Below, piece after piece: positions 34,725-46,809 of a stretch of DNA of 64,000 nucleotides. Position numbers and translations under genes: made by a program. Every line of letters starts with the position of its first letter. Within the stretch, counting starts at the first letter, position 1. Origin of the DNA: Flabesymbios commensalis (Eukaryota > Annelida > Polychaeta > Terebellida > Flabelligeridae); NCBI GenBank assembly GCA_964017125.1, contig OZ024902.1, positions 55,786,791 to 55,850,790 on the forward strand, read 5' to 3'. The notes under the pieces are model-generated. The model was not told the DNA's origin. It made no database searches and saw nothing but the letters and a program-made list of their open reading frames with translations.

Positions 34725-37640
34725 AAAAGTTAGGGAAATTTCTCGGTCATTGGGGTCGAGATCGCTCTCAGTCACCGCTGATTTTCCTGGGTAAAACTAA
34801 TACAGCAATCCACAGCCCGCACCCATACACAGTATGGGCGCGTCCACGGCTACCCAACAAATACACAAATTCGTAATCCGGATGCAGATCATTTTTCTAG
34901 TAGGCCCTATATCCTATAGGCCTATTTCGCAGGTAATTGGCAGATTAATCAAACCAGTTTCTGACTGCTAACTATCTCTGCCAAACAAGAAGCACAGATT
35001 ATCAATTGGATTGAGATTGGTGCTAGCCAATCAAGTTGGGCCTAAAGGGACATATAAAAGAAAATAACATATTTTTATTTCAGCTCTGTTATATCTTTTT
35101 GAATGTTTGAATGCTCGAGCGGCAACATTCTGATGGATTACAAATTTTAGAAACATCCGTTGGCAACGTAGGCCCAATTAGGTTTATCATAAAACCAGAT
35201 TATGACAAATGACAGTCATTCCATTTTTGTCCTTTAGATCGACCTTTTGTCTATTGTACATGTCATTTGACAGGAAAAAGGATTTGAGACAACAATTTTA
35301 TTATTTCTTTTTTTTTTTTTTATTATTCACTGGTTGTAATCTATGATAAAAAGTTTTTAACTCGTATTGGGAGAAGGAATGTAGCCTAAGTTCTCAGATG
35401 TATCACATTGTCGAAGATGTTGCAAGTTTAATTACAACGTCATCAGGAAATCGGGCCGCACAGTTCAAACGGGAGGGCTCGACACCACTAAACTCGGACA
35501 ATTGACATATTGTAAATCTTTGTGGGGCGTCGTGAATGCCGTAAAAATACGCCGACAATATTCATGAGATGTTTGTGGCTGGTGTAGTCACAAAAAGAAA
35601 GGGATTTTCCTTAGTGTTGATCTTTTCTAAGAAAAAAACAAATCATCATCAGACCCTTCATCTATACCCTCAGCGGGCAGGTGAAGGGTCAAAACAGATA
35701 GCATTTTTGTCATGGTTGTCTGAACATTCCAAAATACACACTTATCGGGTGCATATCTTTCTCAAATGGAGGGTGGATAAGGTTAATATACATTAACTGT
35801 AATATATGCCTAAATAACACAAGCTTTGAAACTTTATAAGTTTGGGGTACTTAGGGCTGTCCCTTTAAATTGTGACTACTATAGTCAGATTCACATTAAT
35901 TTCATTAACCAGTACAGGGTAAATGAATGTCTATTCTGAGTCTATTCTGAACCTATTCTCATGACATTTTGACTCATGCGGCTACTACTCTTTCGAAGTT
36001 AGACTACTTGAGATGTAATGAAATTCTGAGATGAAATTATGGGTTTATATTGGGCGACATTTTTCTTTATTTAATATGTACATGTTAAATGGACTAATTT
36101 TTACACAATACAATATTTTTCAAGAAAATAGTCAGAGTAGCCACATCACTAGAAAATAGCGATTAGTGCTTGTAAAATTTCATGACAATTGGTTAAAATT
36201 TAATGAGAAATCAGCAAAAATCATTCACCACGTTCAATGTGAATCCGATTATAGTATATATTTTAAATCTGTGTGTTTTTCGTTAGATTTACGTCATGCT
36301 AACGTGACGTTTATTTTGACATGTCACTGGTGTCATGTTAGCAACAGTGCTAATAGAAGTCGCAGCCTTTCCCGGAATTTATATGCATACAGCTAGAAAT
36401 ACATACTTGAATGGCTGGTACTACGTATACACATAACATTTGGTTTTTCGTATTCCGCTTTCTTGCTGTCACTTTATTGTTACAGTGGTAACGAAAGGGT
36501 GGTGTTCACCAAGGCAGCAGATGACCGCAAGCCAAGCCGCGGTGTTCACTGATGCCCACCGAACTCTCATACACCCTGTTCAACAAAGTACAGAAAAACG
36601 TCATAAAACCACTACTTTCAAGTGTCCAAGCTCACCTTAGCACATTTTACGCCTGCTGTGGCCCATATACAAATGCAGCCTATGTTCAGTGAATTGTGTA
36701 AATGGACCATGCATATTATTATGTACAGCATCATAGTGTTTTATTATTTAATTGCACACCTAATAGTATATGTACAGTACTGCGCCATGTTAGCGTTACA
36801 GCCTATATTAATACCTGCTTTATTTGACCAATAAAAAATCAGAGCAGGTAATATAAACTAACCTGCAACTTTCATTTTCCCTCTACACATTTTTCCGCAC
36901 CTTGTCATGATGGTCGGTAGACAGAAAATAATAGTCTTGTTCATTTTGTATATACACTTGCATAACAACAATGGGTAAATAAATTGTATTCATTAATAAT
37001 ACTGATACATTTATACTACTAAGTGTATTTTCCTTATCACAAAGGTTGACATTATAATAAGTTTCAAAATTAATATATCAGGTTACATAATAAAATGTTA
37101 TGTAATGGATAAAAAACAATAGCTGTACTTGCTAAAAGAACAATAATAGCAAAAGAACAATAATAGCATAAAAGAGTATTTATTCATTCTGACAAGTGTG
37201 TACATAAACTGCAACATGTGCTGACAGTTGGTTATGCACTAACTTTGAACAAAACTTTACTAAGGCAGTGGCGGCATGTGAGTTGAAATTACAAGTGATA
37301 TAAAAGCATTAACCAATATTTTACAAAACAGCATTGGCGTGTGAGTTTATTTACAAGTCATGAAAATGTGTATAAATTATACAACTGCAACATGTGCTGA
37401 CAGTCACATTTATTGGAAATGTTGAGGAGCTGCCCTCTGGAGAGCACCATAAGTTCTGGTGCACAGCTTGTGAAAGACTGGCAGCCCAGTCAGATAAGTA
37501 TAATCTTGTTCATATCTCATTAAAGCACTTTTAAGACCTGAACGAATTTAGGGACTTGCCAATGTCACAATAGCATTGTAAGATATGTCATTCCTTCTAT
37601 TTATATGCATATTCCACAACTATATATCTATAAAAAATGG
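34725..37640. other. Long intergenic stretch
   Basis: No gene recognised. TAAAGGGACA near 35043 and its inverse TGTCCCTTTA near 35860 could bound an ~826-bp TIR element, but the match is only about 10 bp. A GACCCTTCA / TGAAGGGTC hairpin lies at 35655-35690 and ACGTCA-TGCTAACG-TGACGT near 36293. 37120-37420 has a loose duplication of CTGCAACATGTGCTGACAG. Confidence 0.4.
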
Positions 37641-37699
37641 CCATCAAATGATGGCAGGACCCATAAGCCGTAGGCTCTGTCCACCAACATCAAGATTTA

Positions 37700-38190
37700 A
37701 AAAATTATGCACATGTGTCCCCAAGTCAAGGTGTTCTGAAATTATCGCTTTTATGAGCCCTTTCGGTTTCCGTAACCTGGTGACCCCGAAATTAGGTCAA
37801 GGTCACTGAATGTCGAACTTGACCTTCAGATTGGTGCCATGCACATGAGGTGGAAAATTGAAGACCCTAAGTCAAGGCGTTATGAACATATTGCACTTAC
37901 AAGCCATTTTGGTTTCCGTGACCTGGTGGCCCTGAAATTAGGTCAAGGTCACTGAACGTCGAACTCGACCCTCATATTGGTGTTATACACATGAGGTATA
38001 AAAATAAAGGGCGTTATGAAATTATTGCGCTTACAAGCCATTTTGGTTTACGTGACCTGGTGACCCCGAAACTAGATCAAGGTCACTGAATGTCAAACTT
38101 GACCTTCAGATTGGTGTCATGCACATAAGAGAAAAAAGTGCAGGCCCTTAGTCTAGTCGTTATGAAGTTATCGTGCTTACAAACATCTGC
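37700..38190 (+). repeat. Three-unit ~155-bp satellite with AGGTCA half-sites
   Basis: The monomer runs GGTTTCCGTGACCTGGTGAC, GAAATTAGGTCAAGGTCACT, CGAACTTGACCTTCAGAT, CATGCACATGAGG. It is the older relative of the 12745-15435 array. AGGTCAAGGTCA (direct half-sites with no spacer, and the TCAAGGTCA extended half-site) occurs in the first two units. Confidence 0.85.
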
Positions 38191-38442
38191 ACTGCCTGCC
38201 CGCCCGCCTCTGGTGATCACTACACCCCACAGCCTTAATGGCTTAGGGGTAAAAAGGTGGCATTTTTATATCAAAGTATGATACACTTTCAGACACATTG
38301 GTTTGTTATGTGTATCTCTGATTTTACCTTCGTGCTAACGTGACGGAATACATTGACAAGCAAATGTCACTTTTTTATTTTTTGCAGACCTGTGAGCAGT
38401 TGGAACGAAAGTTCTTATTGTGATTCTGACATGCATATTTCT

Positions 38443-38746
38443 AGGGACTGGCCCGGGCTAAAATCATCAAAAAATCGGTGATTTTATTTCGGCTTCTTAA
38501 TATGACCATATGATGTAAACATGTCCATAGACTAGAACTGCAAAAGTTTTTAAATTTTTCTGCTGCGCATTCACCAGTTAGGCTAGATATAGAGACGAAA
38601 TTTCTGTATTTCTTATTTTTGACATGGTTGTCCATAAAAACTTTTGCAGTTCTAGTCTATGGATATGTTTACATCATATGGTTATATTAAGAAGCCAAAA
38701 TAAAATCACCAATTTTTTTATGAATTTAGCCTGGGCCAGTCCCTTT
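38443..38746. mobile_element. AAAGGGACTGGCC MITE, most complete copy
   Basis: AGGGACTGGCCCGGGCTAAA and the inverted GCCTGGGCCAGTCCCT bound about 300 bp. The arms hold ATCGGTGATTTTATTT, ATATGACCATATGATG and CATAGACTAGAACTGC and their inverses. The centre is asymmetric. TTAA follows the right end; the left end has lost it. Confidence 0.85.
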
Positions 38747-38749
38747 AAG

Positions 38750-39195
38750 AAACATTTCTACATGAAAATCGATTAAAAAAAACAAAAAATCTTACAATGC
38801 CTTGCATTGGTGCAGTAAAATTATTTTTTTAGCAACTTGTGGTAAATTCGGGAAGTTTCATAACGTTATTTTTTTCGAAACCAAATCCGATTTGAGTGTC
38901 GCATGAACACAACACTTGGTCTATCGTCCACTATGTCTCCGTCCACCACTGAATGGATAAAACGTTTACAACACACATTAGAGGAGATAGCATCATAGCA
39001 GTCTAAAACAGATTTAACATTGCTATAATAACGTTACAAAAAAGTCACCTGATGAAGAAACAGTAGTAGAGACCCGGAGATCTGCTCAGAACGAGTTAAC
39101 AGTGGGTATGAAATAATGGCACTGGTTACATTGGTGACGATTCCATAAGGCTGTTTGACAGCTGTACTAACTGATTGATTGATTTATTATTGCAG
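38750..39195. other. Intergenic or intron upstream of possible exon
   Basis: AT-rich. It ends with TACTAAC (39165-39171) and a T-rich tract before TGCAG, which reads like a branch point and 3' splice site. Confidence 0.4.
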
Positions 39196-39357
39196 AATTT
39201 TTGTATCAAAACAATGAGAAATGTAAGCCATAATCATGATAATCGATTTAATATTTTTTATGAGACTAATGAACTAAACAATTTGTCCTGGTTTAAAGAT
39301 AACGTGTCGTATTTGAGTAAAAAGGAAGAACAGATATTAATTCATCCTGCTCTATGA
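39196..39357 (+). CDS. Possible terminal exon, unknown protein
   Basis: Directly after the acceptor-like TTATTATTGCAG, one frame stays open for 53 codons to a TGA at 39355-39357. The peptide begins NFCIKTMRNVSHNHDN and ends KKEEQILIHPAL; its composition is protein-like (charged, aromatic, not low-complexity). I recognise no family. The upstream exon is not identified and no AATAAA follows closely, so this is a suggestion only. Confidence 0.3.
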   Translation, partial: NFCIKTMRNVSHNHDNRFNIFYETNELNNLSWFKDNVSYLSKKEEQILIHPAL

Positions 39358-39808
39358 CATGTCTGGCGTGGGCGATAATCGGTTTATTCCACGCTCAGCT
39401 ACACTACACTACAGTCTGTTTCACCAGATGGGAGTAGGGTCTAGCCTTTTTCCAATTTGCTCGATCAACAAAATTTTTCTGGGATCATTTTTTCATCTTC
39501 CCCAACATCCCTGAAAATTTAGTGGATTGTTTTTGTGTATTAGCGAAGTTACAGGTAACAGGGCCCGGGCGTCGGAAGGTATTATCAATTGGTCCGGCTC
39601 CCTATAAATAATATACGGAGTGGCTAATCGTACGGCAAAGTTATAATGGGAGTCAATGGGAGCCCGTCACTATGGCTTTGAACTCTGACTGCCGAAATTC
39701 TGAAACTCTGACCCCCGTAAATTTTTAAAACAAGGACCTCCCAATATGCATTTTCCCTCATTGTAGAGGACGAAATTGATTTTTATTTCAGCTGAGTTTT
39801 TACCCCAA
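39358..39808. other. Intergenic, nothing recognised
   Basis: No supported feature; ordinary composition. Confidence 0.35.
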
Positions 39809-40224
39809 CTATACTCGCCGTCAAATTAACCAGGATCGCATGATTTTCGGCGATTTCTCCGTCAATTCTGAACCGATTTTCTGCAAATTTTGCAAAGGCC
39901 ATTTTCTATTCAAATCTTAACAGCCCTGAAAATTTCGTAAAATTATATAGCGTTTTTCAAAAGTTAGACCATATGACATGTAACCAATTAAAATTACGAC
40001 GTCAATCTATAACCCCATTAAACTAATTTTAAAATTTTATTACATGGCAAATGATCTAACTTTTGAAATATTAAATATTATTTTGCGCAATTTTTACCTC
40101 TGTTAGGATTTTAAAAGAAAATGGCCTCTGCATAATTTCAAGGAAATCGGTTCAAAATTGACGGAGAAATCGCCGAAAATCATGCGATCCTGGTTGATCA
40201 TTTTTAATTTGACGGCGAGTATAG
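39809..40224. mobile_element. 416-bp long inverted repeat
   Basis: The left arm starts CTATACTCGCCGTCAAATTA and continues through CAGGATCGCATGATTTTCGG. The right arm is its reverse complement, ending TTTGACGGCGAGTATAG. Arms are about 165 bp, with an AT-rich loop containing an AAAAGTTAGACCAT / GATCTAACTTTTGA inner pair. No coding content, so a foldback MITE is likely. Confidence 0.85.
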
Positions 40225-40419
40225 ACTATAGTGCTGATTTTAACGAATGCATTTTTTTTTTAAATTTTCATTACCAACCCTAATAGTTTAAACCAAGGAT
40301 AGGCCCCCTAGCTCATCTCTTATTTGTTCAATCGATATGATCCTGCAGAAATGACCTAGGCAATGTAGGCCTACCGTACAATAGTTAAAACAGCGGTAAA
40401 TATGACATTTACTGATATA

Positions 40420-40872
40420 AAATCAAAATAATAATTATATCTTGCCTAATTCTGCATTTCAAAGTCCGTCAATGAGCGCTATACATTGTAATGTATTATC
40501 AATGGGCTGTCTCGCGTCACCGAAAAGACACTTAAAGACAGCAGGATTATACGAGATCGCATTAACTCTTATTATAGCGTGTTTAATAAGTGGTCATCAG
40601 ACTATATACGAAATATAAAATTTAAATAATAATTATATCTTGCCTAATTTGGCATTTTAAAGTCTGTCAATGAGCGCTATACATTGTAATGTATTATCAA
40701 TGGGCACCGAGAAGACACCTAAAGACAGCAGGATTATACGAGATCGCAATAATTCTTTTTATAGCGTGTTAAATAATTGGTCATCAGACTATAGACGAAA
40801 TATAAAATTAAAATAATAATTATATCTGGCCTAATTCGGCATTTTAAAGTCCGTCAATGAGCGCTGGTTAGA
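40420..40872 (+). repeat. Three-unit ~185-bp tandem repeat
   Basis: AATAATAATTATATCTTGCC, GGCATTTTAAAGTCTGTCAA and GAGCGCTATACATTGTAATG recur in order. The same monomer occurs at 62460-62720 in a longer arrangement. Confidence 0.85.
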
Positions 40873-40879
40873 ACCCTGT

Positions 40880-41690
40880 TTAGAACCCTGTTTCCACCAA
40901 TAATCAAAATGGCCACCACCTGGCAAATAATTTTTTTTTTTCAACTTACTTTTTTTTTCATAATTGCCTTGAGATCTGGTATATATAGGTTTTCAGGGTC
41001 TGCGAGTCTGTTGGCATTGTCCGTTTTCATATGCAACCGAAAACGAGGCTATGGCGGCCATCTTTATTTTTTAATTACAAAATTCCTTGTTAACGCGATA
41101 ACTTGAAAAATAATTATTGGATCTCCCCAATTTTTTATGTGATGCTGCCCATGAGTATGGATATGACCTGATTAGATTTTCAGCTTTCAACCGATAATCA
41201 AAATGGCCGCCACCTGGCGAATAAAATTGTTATTTTGACTTTTTTTCAGATTTCCCGTGAAATCTGGTATATATAGGTTTTCGGGGTCTGCGAGTCGATT
41301 GGCATTGTCCATTTTCGTGTGCCACTGAAAACGAGGCTATTGAGGCTATCTTGATTTTTAAATTTAATAATTCATTGTTAACGCGATAACTTGAAAAATA
41401 ATTATTGGATCTCTCCAGTTTTTTATGTGAAGTTACCCATGAGTATGGAGATGACCTGATTAGAATTTCAGCTTTCCACCGATAATCGAAATGGCCGCCA
41501 CCTGGCGACTAATTTTTTTTCAACTTTTTTTTTCAGAATTCCCTCGAAACCTGGTATATATATATAGGTTTTCGTGGTCTGTGAGTCTATTAGTATTGTC
41601 CGTTTTCATGTGAGACTGAAAACGAGGCTGCGGCGGCTATTTTGGTTTTATCAATTTTAATAAATCGTTCCTATTCTCAATTGATTGCCT
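40880..41690 (+). repeat. Three-unit ~290-bp satellite
   Basis: Units contain AATCAAAATGGCCGCCACCT, CTGGTATATATAGGTTTTC, TTGGCATTGTCCGTTTTC, AACGCGATAACTTGAAAAAT and GAGTATGGATATGACCTGAT. The last unit is truncated. The frame at 40909 is a by-product. Confidence 0.85.
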
Positions 41691-41942
41691 TGAAACCTAG
41701 CATATATAGAGTCACAGCATCAGCCGAGGGGTATTTGAGTGCTTGCACAGTATTTTAAAACTTGACAGAATCTGACAAATTTTCATCATGTCAAATTTCA
41801 AGAGTTACTGACAATATCTACATAAAAAATAATAATGCACATCACAGGTTTTTAATGTATATTTCCCAGGCTATAGTGAAATAGGCTGACTACTTGCTGA
41901 TAATTGATTGTGTTTATTAGCCCGCCTTTTAATTTTAATTTA

Positions 41943-44243
41943 ACAAGACTACATAAGTCCAGGAGCTCCCGCTCCGAATTAGAATTCGATTTAAGCAATT
42001 TTGTGTAGGGTTATCAATGTTGTCCTAGGCTATGTCAAAAATCAAGACGCAAGATAACTAGGTCTAAGAAACTCAGTCTTAGAAGAGGAAGATAAGAACT
42101 AGACAGTCTGTCAGAGATTGCAAACCTCCATTGAAATTAATGATTCTAATCAGTATCCCGGTAATGGTCTACCTATCTGGCACGGTTTACGCGATATCAG
42201 GCCAATCGAGGTAAATAATGGCTGATTTACGGTCATTTTGATATCGATAGATACTAGTTTAAAAATTTCAGGGTGCATCGTCCCCCGAAACCTCTCATTT
42301 TGTTTTATAGTAATGGACTAGCATCTAACACAGTTTGCAAAATATTGGGCATGTGAAAGTAAATAATGGCCTATAGGCAGGCGGCTATTTTGAGTTTGAT
42401 CGAGAGTGAATTTTTCAAGATGCATCCTCTTCTGAAATTTCACACTTTATTTTATAGTGATGGTCTAGCCATCTAGCACGGTTTATCAAATAACGGCCAT
42501 CTGAAAGTGAATAATGGCCTAAAGGCAGCCATTTTAATTTGATCAAATCGAAATTTTTCAAGATGCATCCGCTCCTGAAATCTCACATTTTGTTTTATAG
42601 TAATGGCCTAGCAATCTAGTAAGGTTTACTAAATAACGGCCATGTGAAAGTGAATAATGGCTGATAGGCGGCCATTTTAAATTTGAACGAGTCAAATTTT
42701 TTCAAGATGCATCCTCTCCTGAAATCTCACATTTTGTTTTATAGTAATGGTCTAGCTATCTAACACGGTTTACCAGATATCAGCAATGTGAAAATAAATA
42801 GTGGCCAATAGGCGGCCATTTTGAATTTGATTGAGTCGAAAGTCTTTAAAAGGCATCCTCTCCAGAAACGGCACATTTTGTTTTATAGTAATGGTCTAGC
42901 TATCTAGCACGGTTTACCTGATATCAGGCCTATCGAGGTAAATAATGCTGATTTTCGGCCATTTTAAATTCGTAAGTTAAAAAATTTCAGGGTGCATCTT
43001 CGCCCGAAAACTCACATTTTGCTTTATAGTAATGGTCTAGCCATCTAGCACGGTTTACCAAATATCAGCCATGTGAAAATGAATAATGGTCGAAAAGGCG
43101 GCCATTTTGAATTTGTTCAAGTCAAATTTTTTCAAGATGCATCCTCTCCTGAAATCTCACATTTTGTTTTATAGTAATGGTTTAGCCATCTAGCATGGTT
43201 TACCCAATATCAGGCCTGTCGAGGTGAATAACGGCCAATAGGCGGCCATTTTGAACTTGATCAAGTTGAATTTTTTCAAAATGCATCCTCTCTTGAAACC
43301 TTACAATTTGTTTTATAGTAATGGTGTAGCTATCTTGAGCAGTTTTTATGATATTCCGCAATATAGGGCCTGTCGAGGTGAATAATAGCCGATAGGCGGC
43401 CATTTTGAATTTTATCGATATGAATTTTTTTAAGATGCATCCTCTCCTGAAAGCTTACAATTTCATTTATAGTAATGGTGTAGCTTTCTTGAGTGGTTTT
43501 CATGATATTCCGCAATATCAGGCCTGTCGAGGTGAATAATGGCCGATGGGCGGCCATTTTGAATTTTATCGACTTGAAATTTTTCAAGATGCATCCTCTC
43601 CTGAAAACTTACAATTTGTTTTATAGTAATGGTGTAGCTATTTTGAGAGGTTTTCATGATATTCCACAAAATATTTCAGTCGGATTTACCGATGTTATAA
43701 ATTAGGTCAAAGTGCTGGGTCAACTTTAAGGTCAAGGTCCAAAAACCTGAAAAGGCACAACTAGGGACCTTAGAGAACATGTATGTGCAATATGACTGTA
43801 ATCAGCCCAGTACTTTTCTAGATCTGCTCCGGAAACGAAGTGTGTGTCAAAACGTCTAAATAGGTCATAGTTCTGAACCAAAAGTAGGTCAAAGTTCATA
43901 TACCCCAAAAGGCACAACTAGACCCCCTAGAGGTGTTGTGTGTCAAATTTGAAGACAATCGTACAAGTACTTTCAGAGATATGCTCCGGAAACGAAATGT
44001 TTACGGACGGCCAACGGCCCAACGCCGTAACATAATCATTTTCTCCTCTGCGACCTTTAATAATGAATTTCGATTAAAAATATTTTAACCTGTCTATCAT
44101 CCACCTGGAAGTAACCCACATACCAAAAATTGTTATCCTAGCTTATTTTCTTGCAAAGTTATAGGCAAAAGAAGAGGTAAAAAACAGAACGGAGGTAGAA
44201 TCCATAGCTCCCTCCGTCTCACCTACGGTGACGGCGGGAGCTA
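41943..44243 (-). mobile_element. Family A Helitron-like element, copy 3
   Basis: Complete on the minus strand: TTAGCTCCCGCCGTCACCG at 44243, a unique 5' part, about 10-11 monomers of 139-157 bp, a 3' unique part with GGAGCGGGAGCTCC, and a final TAGTCTTGT at 41943. Its length (2301 bp) nearly equals copy 1 (2305 bp). It lies between two arrays that share a common word. Confidence 0.8.
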
Positions 44244-44249
44244 AAAAGG

Positions 44250-45060
44250 CGGACTATTGCAATTGAAGTCCGGCGGTGTCGGAGTTAACATTTCCGTGTG
44301 GGCTCGATAACTTTTTTATGTAACCTTCCCAAATTTGTTATGTATGTTAAAAATGACCAGTTCTCGGAAAAGTTTAATAATGGCAGATTTTTTGCATTTT
44401 ATATCACTAATTTGACCTTGTGGGCGCGATAACTTGAAAAAATTTTCATGTATCCTGTTCAAATTTGTTATGCATGTTACTAATAAGCAGTTCTCAGACA
44501 AGTTTGATGATAGCTGAAGAAAAAAATCAAAATGGCTGATTTATTGCGATTTTTTGCCAATAATTTGACCTTGTGGGTGTGATAACTTAAAAAGTTTTTA
44601 TCCTTCCCAAATTTGTTATGCATGTTACAAATGACCAGTTTGCGGACAAGTTCCCAAATTTCAAAATTCAAAATGGCTGATTTATTCCGATTTTTACGCA
44701 TTTTACTTGAATAATTTGACCTTGTGGGTGTGATAACATGAAATTTTTTTTTATTTATCCGGCCCAAATTTGTTATGCGTGTTACTAATGAGCAGTTCTC
44801 AGACAATTTTGCTAATGGCTGAAAAAAATTCAAAATGTTAGATTTATTGTGATTTTTCACATTTTATGTCAATAACTTTACCCTGTGGGTGTGATAACAT
44901 GAAAACATTTTTATTTATCTTGTTTAAATTTGTTATGCATGTTACTAATAAGCAGTTGTCCAACAAGTTTGATAACAGCTGAAATTTTTTTTTAAATGGC
45001 TGATTTTTTGCTTTTTACGTCAATAATTTCACAACTTGTTAATAAGATAAAATCACCAAT
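44250..45060 (+). repeat. Five-unit ~150-bp satellite
   Basis: Units near 44299, 44420, 44571, 44723 and 44884 share TGTGGGYGYGATAACTTGAA, CAAATTTGTTATGCATGTTA, CAGTTCTCAGACAAGTTTG and AAAATGGCTGATTTATT. The GCGATAACTTGAAAAA word links it to the 40880-41690 array. Confidence 0.85.
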
Positions 45061-45205
45061 TCAATTTTTTTTTAATTTGTACTTTTCTTTCCACCTTACC
45101 ACTTTTTTTAGAATACAACTGGCTTGATGTAACTTCCCGCAAATCATTCTATTCGGCCACTATCAACATTATAAATACGTGTATATTACCATGAATACAG
45201 AATTT

Positions 45206-45360
45206 TTGTATTATCTGTTTCAGATATGTTGAAAGCATAATGGTGGGCTGTGGAAGTAATTAAAATAGAAGCGTTCCAAAAATTGTTTATTAACTATAAT
45301 TGTGTCAGCTACAAATCACAGCACCATAAATTGTAATAGACACAAGAGAACAAATACAAA
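45206..45360 (+). promoter_or_regulatory. Putative CHMP6 5' leader with two uORFs
   Basis: TTTTTGTATTATCTGTTTCAG ending at 45223 reads as a 3' splice acceptor, so the coding exon may be preceded by a spliced leader exon. After it, ATG at 45226 opens a 4-codon frame and ATG at 45240 a 7-codon frame, both closed before the main start. ACAAAATGG at 45361 is a good start context. This is inference from motifs only. Confidence 0.35.
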
Positions 45361-45984
45361 ATGGGAAATCTGTTTGGTAAAAAACAGAAAAAGGAAACAC
45401 GAGTCACAGAACAAGATAAAGCTATTCTACAGTTAAAACAACAAAGGGATAAAATGAAGCAATATCAGAAAAAAATCAACGCTCAACTACAGAAAGACAG
45501 AGAAACTGCGAAGCTTCTGCTTCGTGATGGGAAGAAAGAAAAGGCTAAACTACTTCTAAGGAAAAAAAAATTCCAGGAAGGTTTGTTGGAGAAAACAGAT
45601 GGACAACTTGATAATATTGAAAGACTCGTCCATGACTTAGAATATGCTCAAGTTGAGATGCAAGTAGTGGAAGGACTTAAAGTTGGTAATGAGTCATTAA
45701 AGAAACTCCATCAGATTATGTCATTGGAAGATGTGGAGAAAATAATGGATGAAACACAGGAAGGTATAGAGTATCAACGGGAGATAGACGAGATACTCGG
45801 GGCAGGACTTACCAATGAAGATGAGGAGGATGTAATGAAGGAGCTTGACGAAATAATCAAAGAATCCATGCCAGCAGCTCCACAAACTGAGGAAGAATTA
45901 GTACTACCTGATGTGCCAGAGGACAAAATCAGGGAGCGGCAAGAAAAAGAAGATTCTACAAGAGTGGCTCTTGCTGCATCATAA
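45361..45984 (+). CDS. CHMP6: Charged multivesicular body protein 6 (VPS20), single coding exon
   Basis: An intact 207-codon frame, close to the usual ~200 residues. It is an ESCRT-III subunit that links ESCRT-II (VPS25) to CHMP4/Snf7 polymer nucleation on endosomal membranes for multivesicular body sorting, and also acts in abscission. The N-terminus MGNLFGKK keeps Gly2 for N-myristoylation. RVTEQDKAILQLKQQRDK (14-31) matches the family's first helix very closely. The basic helical hairpin spans about 15-95, VVEGLKVGNESLKKLHQIMS about 102-121, EDVEKIMDETQEGIEYQ about 123-139, an acidic tail follows, and LPDVPEDKI (182-190) fits the VPS4-binding MIM2 motif. Vertebrate orthologues are split into several exons, whereas here there is no intron, so this may be a retrogene or a lineage with intron loss. 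No stop or frameshift suggests decay. AATAAA overlaps the stop (45983) and occurs again at 46895. Confidence 0.93.
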   Translation: MGNLFGKKQKKETRVTEQDKAILQLKQQRDKMKQYQKKINAQLQKDRETAKLLLRDGKKEKAKLLLRKKKFQEGLLEKTDGQLDNIERLVHDLEYAQVEMQVVEGLKVGNESLKKLHQIMSLEDVEKIMDETQEGIEYQREIDEILGAGLTNEDEEDVMKELDEIIKESMPAAPQTEEELVLPDVPEDKIRERQEKEDSTRVALAAS

Positions 45985-46636
45985 TAAAATGCACATTTTA
46001 CCCCAATTTGCCTAAGTTCGATTTTGGTAGTATGTTTATCTTCACTCACCAATTGATTATAATTTTCATAAATACATCAGGGGTAATTAAAAACATCACA
46101 TTCTGACCACTGGGAATCAAATATTGCATTTTTATTACAAATGGCAAAAGGTTGTTAATTTGAAAACTCTACATGTATTTGCTTATGTAAGTAGGCGTTG
46201 ATTCTACACTTTATCCACTCTGTTTTAATAATTTTTAATAACCACATCTTTGTAAAATATGCCTGCAATAATTAGGCTTATCAATGCTTTTAAAGCTACT
46301 ATTTACTTTTATTTAGAACATGTAGGGCACTCTTTACCAAATGGTTGGTGGCTGACAAAATGAAAAGTATTTTCCATGTTTGGCAGTTAACCAATTCTAA
46401 TCATTATTTTTAAGAATTAGAGACCCCCCCCCCCCCCCTGGCGGAAACCCTATATGGATTTACAATGGAGCCATGGATATACAGGGGAGCCTGCTATGGG
46501 AGACCCTTATGGAAGACCAGCTGATCTGCTAGATCACCAACTGTTTCCCCAAAATTGGCTTTTCCATTGAAACTGACCAACCTGCTGTGGAAGCCCGCCT
46601 GTGCTTTATCATGTTGAGAGGGGGTCTCCCATAACA
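45985..46636. other. CHMP6 downstream region
   Basis: Probable 3' untranslated and intergenic sequence: AT-rich, with a long poly-C tract near 46425. CTATGGGAGACCC (46494) and its inverse GGGTCTCCCATA (46623) form an inverted pair. Confidence 0.4.
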
Positions 46637-46637
46637 C

Positions 46638-46799
46638 AGTTGCGGATCCAGGAAATGACATGTATATTGACAAATTTTGGAATGTAAGACACCACAAGAC
46701 GCATTCTAGATCATATTTCGGATATAGTCTTTTTGGAGACGCTGAACGGAGGGGGGGGGGCGCCAACTGTTCCCCCTCCCCCCTCCAGATACGCCACTA
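46638..46799. mobile_element. hAT-like MITE with 7-bp flanking repeat
   Basis: The ends AGTTGCGGATCCAGG and CCAGATACGCCACT are imperfect inverted repeats of the CAGTGGCGGATCC type. ATAACAC flanks both sides (46631-46637 and 46800-46806). A second, truncated terminus (CAGTGGCGGATCCAGGA) lies at 46971. Confidence 0.6.
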
Positions 46800-46809
46800 A
46801 TAACACTTT

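Noticed and set aside
35043-35868. Possible 826-bp TIR element
   Set aside because: Only about 10 bp of inverted match (TAAAGGGACA) and no target duplication; noted under the intergenic entry instead.
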